Part shown: positions 56,715 through 64,000 of the stretch, one piece after another | How positions within the stretch are numbered: position 1 is the stretch's first letter | Layout of the letters: every line of letters begins with the position of its first letter | Source of the DNA: Saprospirales bacterium | GTDB lineage: Bacteria; Bacteroidota; Bacteroidia; Chitinophagales; JADIYW01 | Assembly (NCBI GenBank): GCA_016711605.1 | Contig: JADJSS010000020.1 | Coordinates: 3,337-67,336, forward strand | Length of the DNA: 64,000 nucleotides | Direction: 5' to 3' | Made by a program: the position numbers and the translations under genes | Notes under the pieces: generated by a model | Told to the model about the DNA's origin: nothing | The model's input: the letters and a program-made list of their open reading frames with translations, nothing else | Databases searched by the model: none

Positions 56715-57503
56715 ATGGATTTAAATCTTCAAAATAAATATGCATTAGTTTGCGGAAGTACACAAGGTATTGGCAAAGCTGCAGCAATTGAGTTAGCAAA
56801 ACTCGGTGCTACCATTATTCTTTTGGCTCGAAATGAAGATGCATTAAAATCAACATTATTAGAATTGAACACTGCTTTTCATCAACATCATAAATATATT
56901 GTTGCCGATTTTTCAGATGCTGAAAATTTAAAAAATACCATCGAAATATTTTTACAAAAAAATCCACCGATTCATATTTTAATCAATAATACTGGTGGTC
57001 CTGCAGCAGGTCAAGTTTCTTCTGCAACTACAGATGAATTTATTGCAGCGTTTAACAACCATCTAATTTGCAATCATATTTTAGCACAAGCAATTATTCC
57101 AGGAATGAAAGCAGAAAAGTATGGACGCATTATCAATATTATTTCTACTTCTGTAAAACAACCAATTGCTGGACTTGGCGTTTCAAATACCATTCGTGCT
57201 GCGGTTGCAAACTGGTCGAAAACATTGGCTGGCGAAGTTGCGCAATTTGGTATCACTGTAAATAATATTTTGCCTGGTGCAACAAACACCATTCGTTTAC
57301 AAACAATTTTTGAAAATAAAGCAGCAAAATCAGGAAAATCAATTGACGAAATAAAAAACGAAATGTTGGATGAAATTCCTGCGAAGCGTTTTGCAGAACC
57401 AAATGAAATTGCCAACGCCATTGCATTTTTAGCATCACCTGCTGCAGCATATATTAATGGAATAAATGTTCCTGTTGATGGTGGACGAACTGCTTGTTTA
57501 TAA
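56715..57503 (+). CDS. Short-chain dehydrogenase/reductase in the kynurenine cluster
   Basis: 262 residues. NAD(P) motif GSTQGIGKAA, NNTGGPAAG, catalytic region IINIIST with a tyrosine-less SVKQPIAGLGVSNT stretch (the usual YxxxK is not obvious, only K in ANWSKTLAGE), and the C-terminal PVDGGRTACL. Its place between formamidase and aldehyde dehydrogenase suggests a pathway role, but no step of the standard pathway needs an SDR. Its missing clear active-site Tyr should be checked. Confidence 0.8.
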   Translation: MDLNLQNKYALVCGSTQGIGKAAAIELAKLGATIILLARNEDALKSTLLELNTAFHQHHKYIVADFSDAENLKNTIEIFLQKNPPIHILINNTGGPAAGQVSSATTDEFIAAFNNHLICNHILAQAIIPGMKAEKYGRIINIISTSVKQPIAGLGVSNTIRAAVANWSKTLAGEVAQFGITVNNILPGATNTIRLQTIFENKAAKSGKSIDEIKNEMLDEIPAKRFAEPNEIANAIAFLASPAAAYINGINVPVDGGRTACL

Positions 57504-57512
57504 TAAAAAATC

Positions 57513-58962
57513 ATGTCAACTAAAACTATACATAATTATATAAACGGCGAATTAGTTGCGCCAATTTCAAATCAATATATGGATGTCATAAATCCTGCAA
57601 CGGCTGAAATATATGCACAACTGGCTGATTCAAACGAACAAGATGTAGAACTCGCATATCAAGCAGCAGTAAACGCATTTCCTAGTTGGTCAACATGCAC
57701 AACAGAAAAACGTTCTCAAATTCTATTAAAAATTGCTGATTTAATTTTAATCAATTTAGATAAATTAGCATTAGCAGAATCTATTGATAATGGCAAACCT
57801 TTACAGCTTGCTAAAACTGTTGATATTCCACGTGCAGCAGCAAATTTTCATTTTTTCGGCACCGCTATTTTACATTTTTCCAGCGAATCACATTTCATGG
57901 AAGAAGGTGCAATTAACTATACACTTCGCCTACCTTTAGGTGTTGTAGGTTGCATTTCGCCTTGGAATTTGCCTTTGTATTTATTTACCTGGAAAATTGC
58001 ACCAGCGTTGGCTGCAGGAAATTGCGTGGTTGCCAAACCATCAGAAATAACACCGATGACTGCTTTCCTATTGGCAGAAATTTGTATCGAAGCTGGATTG
58101 CCAAAAGGTGTTTTAAATATAGTACATGGCTACGGTAACAAAGTTGGAAATGCCATTGTTTCGCATCCAAAAATAACAGCCATTTCATTTACTGGTGGCA
58201 CACAAACTGGCGCAGCTATTGCAAAAATTGCTGCACCAATGTTTAAGAAATTATCTTTAGAATTAGGCGGAAAAAATCCAACGATTATTTTTGCAGATTG
58301 CGATTATGAAAAAATGATTACAACTGTAATGCGTTCTGCATTTTCGAATCAAGGACAAATTTGTTTATGTGGTTCACGCATTTTTTATTGAACGACCTTT
58401 GTACGAAAAATTTAAAAATGATTTTGTCAAAAAAACAAATGAATTAATTATTGGTGATCCTTTGGAAGACAAAACAAACATAGGCGCTATCGTTTCTGAA
58501 CAACATTTACAAAAAGTAATTTCTTATATCGATTTGGCAAAACAAGAAGGCGGAAAAATTATAGCTGGTGGAAATCAGGTAAAAATAAATGGCAGATGTT
58601 CGAACGGATACTTCTTAGAGCCAACAATTATTGAAGGTTTGACTTATGATTGCAGAACCAACCAAGAAGAAATTTTTGGTCCAGTGGTAACCATTATGCC
58701 ATTTGATACGGAAGAAGAAGTGTTGCAATATGCAAATAGCACTACGTATGGTTTGGCTGCTTCTGTTTGGACAGAAAATTTAAGTCGCGCACATCGAATA
58801 GCAGAAAATATAAAAATAGGAATTGTTTGGATTAACTGTTGGATGATTCGCGATTTACGCACACCATTTGGTGGCACAAAAAATTCTGGTATTGGAAGAG
58901 AAGGTGGCTGGGAAGCATTGCGTTTTTTTACGGAAGCAAAAAACGTTTGTATAAAATATTGA
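57513..58962 (+). CDS. 2-aminomuconic semialdehyde dehydrogenase (one-base frameshift at 58381-58386)
   Basis: Full length about 482 residues. The frame breaks at a T6 run; with T5 it reads CGSRIFIERPLYEKF and continues to the end. The NAD fold has GCISPWNLPLYLFTWK, FTGGTQTG and LELGGKNP. The catalytic Cys sits in NQGQICLCGSR, the version typical of aminomuconate/hydroxymuconic semialdehyde dehydrogenases rather than general ALDHs. It would oxidise 2-aminomuconate-6-semialdehyde to 2-aminomuconate, downstream of ACMS decarboxylase. Starts 9 bp after the SDR stop. Confidence 0.88.
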
Positions 58963-59007
58963 GTGAACGTTAAAAGTGATAAGTTATAGGTTCTACGACG
59001 AAAAAAC

Positions 59008-59404
59008 ATGAAAAATTTTATCTCAAATCTAGCATTACATCCTAAAAAATATTTCTTTTTGATGCTATTGGAGCATTGTAGCCTCTTTATTTTTATGTTT
59101 GATTTATTTTATATTATATAAAAACTTTGGACTGCCAAAACAAAGTATTTTATACTTAATGATTTTTGCAATTTGTTGTTGTCTATATTCGACATACTGT
59201 TACTACTTTATTCATTCAAATCAATATAAATATATCAAAGGCATTATCATTGCAAATATTATTTATCTTATATTTACGATAGTACAAATCGGCTATTTTT
59301 ATAATTACCTAAAAATATCTGGTTGGATTTATTTTTGTTTAGATATAATGATTATAAGTTTTGTAATTTTTATAGAAATAAAAACGTCTAAACACTTAAA
59401 GTAG
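59008..59404 (+). CDS. Small membrane protein of unknown function (probable frameshift near 59095)
   Basis: The ATG at 59008 starts MKNFISNLALHPKKYFFLMLLEHC and continues in one frame to a stop near 59114, while the frame from 59099 to 59404 carries three more membrane segments (YLMIFAICCCLYSTYCYYFI, GIIIANIIYLIFTIVQIGYF). A single-base change in a T-rich run joins them into about 131 residues with four helices. Family unknown. The RidA gene begins 6 bp after it. Confidence 0.5.
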
Positions 59405-59410
59405 AAAATA

Positions 59411-59830
59411 ATGACAGAAAATATCATCCATTCATCAAAAGCACCAGAACCAGTTGGTGCCTATCCACATGCAAGACGCGTTGGAAATTTATTATTTCTT
59501 TCTGGAGTTGGACCACGAGAAAAAGGCACTAAAAAAATTCCTGGTGTTGAATTAGATGAACAAGGAAATATTATTTCGTATGATATCGAAACGCAATGTC
59601 ATTCTGTTTTTCAAAACATAAAATACATTCTTGAAGATGCTGGTTCTGACTGGAAAAACATTGTTGACGTAACAGTTTTTTTAACCAATATGAAAGCGGA
59701 TTTTAAAACATACAGTCGCATTTATGCTGAATATTTTAAAGACAATCAGCCGTGCCGGACAACTATAGAAATTTTAAGCTTACCAACACCGATTGCCATT
59801 GAGCTTAAAGTAATAGCAACTATTGAGTGA
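59411..59830 (+). CDS. RidA-family deaminase, probable 2-aminomuconate deaminase
   Basis: 139 residues, the usual RidA/YjgF size. KAPEPVGAYPHARRVGNLLFLSGVGP and the C-terminal IYAEYF...PCRTTIEILSLP...ELKVIATIE match the trimeric fold, and the Arg in PCRTT is the ligand-binding residue. RidA relatives in kynurenine clusters act as 2-aminomuconate deaminases. Its place after the dehydrogenase supports that role here. The lipoprotein gene begins 1 bp after its stop. Confidence 0.85.
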   Translation: MTENIIHSSKAPEPVGAYPHARRVGNLLFLSGVGPREKGTKKIPGVELDEQGNIISYDIETQCHSVFQNIKYILEDAGSDWKNIVDVTVFLTNMKADFKTYSRIYAEYFKDNQPCRTTIEILSLPTPIAIELKVIATIE

Positions 59831-59831
59831 A

Positions 59832-60668
59832 ATGAACATTATTAAAAAATATGGTCTAATAATTTTAGTTTGTCTTATAACATATAGTTGTAGAGCAAAG
59901 AAAGAAATTGATTTCAACAACTACTTTCTATATAACATTGACGACAATAATAATATAGATTTAGAAGAAAAATATTATACACTATTTTTAGTTTGCATAA
60001 AGTACAATCTTCCAATTTCATATTTTATATCAATGACTCAATTTTCAGTTGGTAAAACAAGAGAAATAATTTATGATTTAAAATCTACAGAACATATAAA
60101 AATCAAAGATAAAAGTATTACACCTGCTATATTTATTGCTGACAATAATGATAAAAAAGGTATACAACAATTAGCACAAAAATCAGCAGAAAAAAATTGC
60201 AACTTTAATTCAGACTGATTCTACTTATATAAAAACAGAATACAAAAAATTGAAGTTTCAAAAACACTAGATTTTGAACAGTGGTCTTTTGTTTTTATTG
60301 GCGATATATTAATTGGTCAAAGTCAACTTGGGTCAATTAGAATTAATTTATTAAAAGATACTATCAACAATTATCAATATCAAACTTGTTACAACTCAAT
60401 TATCGAAAATAACAATCCTGTTCTAAATAATTTCTATTACAACAATTATATTGGTGGTACTTCAGCAAGTCGTACTTATGAATTTGGAAACTACAACTAT
60501 ATAAAAAAAGATTATTGGCGAACTTCTGAAAATCAAAATATAATTTCAGCAGAAGACAATTTCAAACTTTACCAAATTAGTTTTGATTATTCAAAGAAAT
60601 TAATTCCAATATTAAAATCGAATATTGAGGAAGTAAAATTTTTTATAATAATTCACATTTCAAAATGA
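59832..60668 (+). CDS. Lipoprotein of unknown function (interrupted at 60216)
   Basis: The start MNIIKKYGLIILVCLITYSCRAK is a lipoprotein signal. The first frame stops at a TGA (60216-60218). The same frame is open again from 60219 to 60668 for 149 codons, ending HISK. The segment in between also reads well in another frame (SAEKIATLIQTDSTYIKTEYKK) if one A is dropped near 60190 and one is added near 60247. Two compensating homopolymer errors are the simplest explanation, and a real in-frame stop is the alternative. The corrected protein would have about 278 residues. No function is evident. Confidence 0.55.
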
Positions 60669-60838
60669 AAATTAGCTTTAATGTATTTTATTATTGGTAT
60701 TATCATTTTGTTTATACTGAATCAATCCAAAATTGATTAATAAGAATATTCTAACTAAACAAGAAAGAAATTTCAAATACACAAGATTAAATTATTGTGG
60801 ATGATGATTAATTTATAACTTGTAATAAATAAAATACT

Positions 60839-61350
60839 ATGTCAATCAGACAACCAATAAATTTCAAAAAATGGATCGATGAAAATCGTCATCTACTAAA
60901 ACCACCTGTTGGAAATAAAGTCGTTTATGAAGACACTAATTTTATCGTGATGGTTGTCGGTGGGCCCAATTCGAGAAAAGATTTTCACTATAATGAAACC
61001 GAAGAATTTTTCTATCAGTTGGAAGGAAATATTGTAGTGAAAGTACAAGACGATGGCAAAATGGTTGAAGTGCCAATCAATGAAGGTGATATATTTTTGT
61101 TGCCACCAAAAGTGCCGCACAATCCGTGCAGACCAGCAAACTCTATTGGTTTGGTGATGGAATATAAACGAAATGATAATCAAAAAGATGGCTTGCTTTG
61201 GTTTTGCGAACAATGCAATCACAAATTGTATGAAGAATATTTTCCATTAGAAAATGTTGCTACACATTCAAGGAATCTTTAAAAAATTTTATAGAAAGTG
61301 AAATTCTACGAACTTGTAAAAATTGTGGTCATGTTGCAACCGCCAAATAG
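60839..61350 (+). CDS. 3-hydroxyanthranilate 3,4-dioxygenase (one-base frameshift near 61280)
   Basis: The cupin core has iron ligands His and Glu in DFHYNETEEFFYQLEG and His in PKVPHNP. WFCEQCNHK is the first CxxC of the rubredoxin-like second metal site. The open frame stops at 61282. One missing base at the T3/A6 junction restores SEILRTCKNCGHVATAK, which supplies the second CxxC, to the stop at 61350; length about 170, normal for the family. It cleaves 3-hydroxyanthranilate to ACMS. The frame break is probably sequence error because the essential second CxxC is preserved. Confidence 0.9.
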
Positions 61351-62365
61351 ACATTTAAAGATTGACATACACACACATATTCTGCCAGAGAATATTCCAA
61401 ATTGGAAGAAAAGTTTAGTTATATTGGTTTTATTCAATTAGATCATTCATAAGCCTTGCTGCGCAAAATGCTGCGTGATGACGGAAAGTTTTTCGTGATA
61501 TTGAAGAAAATTGCTGGTCGCCAGAAACTCATACATGGATGTAATCAACATCAAGTGAATGTACAGGTGTTGTCCATAATACCCAATTATGTTTTAGTTA
61601 TTGGACCAAACCAGATGACTGTTTATCTATATCACAATTTTTAAATGACCACTATTGCAAACATTGTTCAGCAATATCAACAAATTTTATTGGTTTGGGA
61701 ACTGTTCCAATGCAAGCACCACGATTTAGCCATTAAAAGAATTAGAACGTTGTAAAAAATTGGATTAGTTGGTGTACAAAAATTGGTTCCAACATCAACC
61801 AGGAAAATTGAGGTGATGCAAATTTGCAGATATTTGCTGCTGCGAAGAACTGGGAATGGCAGTTTTTGTGCATCCTTGGGAATACTAGGTGAGCAACACA
61901 TGCCAAAAATATTGGCTGCCATGGTTAGTAAGGTATGCCTGCGGAAGTCTCACGCGCTATTAGTTCATTAAATATTTTCAGGAACACTAGAACGCTTGCC
62001 AAAATTACGAGTTGCATTTTGCACATGGTGGCGGCTCGTTTCCTTCAACCATCGGAAGAAGAATTGATCATGGCTTTCACGCACGACCAGATTTATGTGC
62101 TAATGACACAATGTTTCACCAAAAAATTACTTGACTAAAATCTATTACGATTCATTAGTAACGAACCTATGATGCTGGATTATTTAGTAAGGTTGGTCTC
62201 GGTGCCGACAGAGTCGCATTAGGTACAGATTATCCATTTCCATTAGGCGAATTGGAACCAGGAAAATTAATTGAATCGATGAATTATGATGATACTATAA
62301 AAGAAAGATTACTATCAGGAACTGCTTTAGAATGGTTAAATTTGAATAGAAATAAATTCCTTTAA
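61351..62365 (+). pseudogene. ACMS decarboxylase, heavily frameshifted
   Basis: Short stretches in several frames match the amidohydrolase-family decarboxylase: KIDIHTHILPENIPNWKK with the HxH metal motif, FIQLDH, MLRDDGKFF, GLGTVPMQAP, CEELGMAVFVHPWE, RLPKLRVAFAHGGGSFPS, and a clean end with GTDYPFPLGELEPGKLIESM to LNRNKFL. The total span fits the family's 335 residues. Dense indels run from about 61360 to 62205, then the sequence is clean. Either an unpolished stretch or a decayed gene. The enzyme would turn ACMS into 2-aminomuconate semialdehyde for the dehydrogenase upstream. Confidence 0.8.
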
Positions 62366-62434
62366 AAAATAAAATCACCAAAAAACCAGCTGTCATACTG
62401 TCCAAAATTTGATTATATTTGATTAGATATTTTT

Positions 62435-62665
62435 ATGGAAAACTTACTAGATAGAATTACAATTAATAATTCCGTTTGCAATGGAAAACCAACTATACGC
62501 AATAAGCGTATTACAGTAAATTCAATTTTGGAATTTTTAAGTGTTGGTGAAAGTATAGAATCTATTTTAGAAAATTATCCAACGATAGAAAAAAAAGATA
62601 TTGAAGCATGTTTAGCATTTGCTGCAAAAATTGTTGATAGAAACTTTATCATCGAACATGCCTAA
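62435..62665 (+). CDS. DUF433 family protein, putative antitoxin-like partner
   Basis: 76 residues, complete DUF433: NNSVCNGKPTIRNKRITVNSILEFLSVGESIESILENYPTIEKKDIEACLAFA, here given only as landmarks GKPTIRNKRITV and ILENYPTIEK. These small wHTH-like proteins are usually paired with DUF5615 (PIN-like) proteins and are proposed toxin-antitoxin pairs. It overlaps the next gene by 8 bp (ATGCCTAA). It is intact while the genes on both sides are not. Confidence 0.85.
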   Translation: MENLLDRITINNSVCNGKPTIRNKRITVNSILEFLSVGESIESILENYPTIEKKDIEACLAFAAKIVDRNFIIEHA

Positions 62666-62927
62666 GTACATTATAGACGTTAATATTCCTTATAAAATTC
62701 AACTTTTTAAAAATGACGACTTTGTTAGTGTCGTTAATATAAATGACGAATGGACAGATGAACAAATTTGGAACTATGCAAAAAAAAATGAATTAACCAT
62801 TATAACAAAAGATGCTGATTTTTCATTAAAAATAATAATGAATAATCCACCACCAAAAGTAATTCATTTTAAAATTGGAAACTTAAAATTTAGTGACTTC
62901 AATAATTTTATTCGAAAAATGGAATAA
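62658..62927 (+). CDS. DUF5615 PIN-like protein, putative toxin-like partner
   Basis: 89 residues from the ATG that overlaps the DUF433 stop. KYIIDVNIPYKIQLF, WTDEQIWNYAKKNELTIITKDADFS and KVIHFKIGN are the DUF5615 landmarks; the Asp in the first and KDADF motifs correspond to PIN-type acidic residues. It is probably a nuclease-like domain controlled by the DUF433 protein. Toxicity is an inference. Confidence 0.85.
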   Translation: MPKYIIDVNIPYKIQLFKNDDFVSVVNINDEWTDEQIWNYAKKNELTIITKDADFSLKIIMNNPPPKVIHFKIGNLKFSDFNNFIRKME

Positions 62928-62979
62928 CATTATTGCAATTAGTAGCTTTCATAAATTAACCAATGTATTATTGATGGGG

Positions 62980-64000
62980 TGAAGGAATTGAATAATTTTT
63001 TTAGATGAACACACATATAAATTAGACGAAGCACTTGCACAGCAATTAGAGAACCTATGATGCGTTATCAAAATATCGCAATCAGTTTCATTTTCCAAAA
63101 GATAATACTGGAAATCCATTACTTTATTTTTGTTAATTCTCTTGGCTTGCAACCTAAAACAGTTCGTTCTTATATTGAGCTGGAACTGTTAGATTGGGAA
63201 AACTTAGGCGTTGAAGGTCATTTCTTGTAAAGCATCCGTGGGATGCCTTATCGCGAATTTTGACTGAGAATAATGGCAAACATCGTTGGTGCAAAACCTA
63301 TTGAAGTAGTCGTGTTAGAATAAATTGACAGTGAACTTGCATTTAATGATGGTTTCTCTTTATCGACCAACAAAAACTAAATATAAATCGTTATTGAAAA
63401 AATGCGTTTCCGTCAAATAAATATGCTGTACAATCACCAAATAGATTTTTCAGATTAGATTGTAAAGATGCGTAGTTGAATTAAAACCACACGAAAATGA
63501 AGATATTATTTTTACAGAAAGATATTGAAAAATGGTACGCAGGAACAAAGGCGTTCTATTGCGTTAAGTATGGCAGGTGGTGTGGATTATTATACTGGAC
63601 AAGCGTTCGATATGAAACGCATTACAAGTTGCACATCAAAAAAACATAGTTGTTGGTTTTGACTTAGCACATGCTGCTGGGGGGATTATTGTTGCAATTA
63701 CACTGTTGACTGGAATGTTGATTGCTTCGGTGTGGTGAAGTTATAAATATTTTAAACAGTGGTACTGGTGGAATTGCTGGATTGTTTGTACTGAAGGCTA
63801 TGCAACAGATAAAACATTACCACGCTTTGCAAGTTGGTGGTCGAATGATAAGTAAGAAGATTTCCAATACAACCCAGGAATTTAATGCAATTGATGGCGC
63901 AGAAGGTTGGCAACTCAGCAGTCCTTCTATTTTAACGTAGCGGGTTTGCTGCTTAGCTGGATATATTTGATAGAGTTGGAATGGAAAATTAGCAGAAAAA
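62980..64000 (+). pseudogene. Kynureninase, heavily frameshifted and cut by the window end
   Basis: Pieces in all three frames match kynureninase: [13 protein letters not shown], the [14 protein letters not shown] region, [52 protein letters not shown], the PLP-lysine region SYKYLN..GTGGIAGLFV at about 63737-63780, and FNAIDGAEGWQLS. The errors include substitutions as well as indels at roughly one per ten to twenty bases, like raw long-read sequence. The protein cleaves (3-hydroxy)kynurenine to (3-hydroxy)anthranilate. The gene continues beyond 64000. Confidence 0.8.

Noticed and set aside
60216..60218. TGA as a recoded or read-through stop
   Set aside because: The segment around it reads better in another frame with two compensating homopolymer changes, so no recoding signal is needed.
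59832..60668. Lipoprotein as a member of the kynurenine pathway
   Set aside because: No enzymatic motif; position alone is insufficient.

Overview
The window comes from an AT-rich Bacteroidota genome, probably of the Chitinophagales/Saprospirales type, although the exact order is inferred. Support comes from a type IX secretion (T9SS) C-terminal sorting domain on a very large surface protein, a carboxypeptidase-regulatory-domain TonB receptor, an OmpA protein with thrombospondin type-3 repeats, a DUF1501/DUF1800 pair, the absence of obvious Shine-Dalgarno sites, and several TAnnTTTG-type -7 boxes. I saw no rRNA, tRNA, CRISPR array, IS element or prophage.

Layout. 0.1-4.4 kb: HhH (ComEA-like) protein, OmpA/TSP3 protein, MarC, a LolD-like ABC ATPase, GatC. 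4.5-8.8 kb: a glycerolipid block (alkyl-DHAP-synthase-like flavoprotein in one open frame with a glycerol-3-phosphate dehydrogenase, then a diacylglycerol-kinase-family lipid kinase). 8.8-13 kb: outer-membrane barrel protein, Nth, RNase HI, a TMTC-like membrane protein. 13-20 kb: a roughly 1,870-residue glycine-rich T9SS protein and two small secreted proteins. 20-30 kb: TauE/SafE, a lipoprotein, DUF1304, ClpB, holin-like protein, DnaK, ApaG, Gmk, Dcd. 30-38.7 kb: two-component system, agmatine-to-putrescine pair AguA/AguB, a secreted HExxH protein, MtaB, Gfo/Idh/MocA protein, YoaK. 38.8-50.6 kb: TonB receptor, MORN-like secreted protein, DUF1501/DUF1800, two LTxxQ-like paralogues, CoA-binding protein, DnaX, a lipoprotein. 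50.6-51.8 kb: a gene-poor island with a REP-like inverted repeat, a 21-bp-phased palindrome array and a lone 162-aa protein of unknown family. 51.8-64 kb: acyl-CoA dehydrogenase, then a kynurenine (tryptophan) catabolic cluster.

The kynurenine cluster reads, on one strand: Rieske oxygenase, tryptophan 2,3-dioxygenase, cyclase-type kynurenine formamidase, SDR, aminomuconate-semialdehyde-type aldehyde dehydrogenase, small membrane protein, RidA-type deaminase, a lipoprotein, 3-hydroxyanthranilate dioxygenase, ACMS decarboxylase, a DUF433/DUF5615 pair and kynureninase (cut by the window end). This is the full route from tryptophan through 2-aminomuconate except kynurenine 3-monooxygenase, which is not visible here.

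The window carries many one-base shifts, mostly in homopolymers (near 6193, 16050, 21212, 22310, 48427, 50075, 54651, 58381, 60190/60247, 61280) and two stretches (about 61.36-62.2 kb and 62.95-64.0 kb) with dense indels and substitutions. That pattern resembles incompletely polished long-read assembly. I therefore describe most broken genes as single genes with a probable sequence error, and I treat the A9 site in dnaX as a slippage candidate that needs read-level proof. Several families of short interspersed repeats sit directly in front of start codons or inside coding ends.
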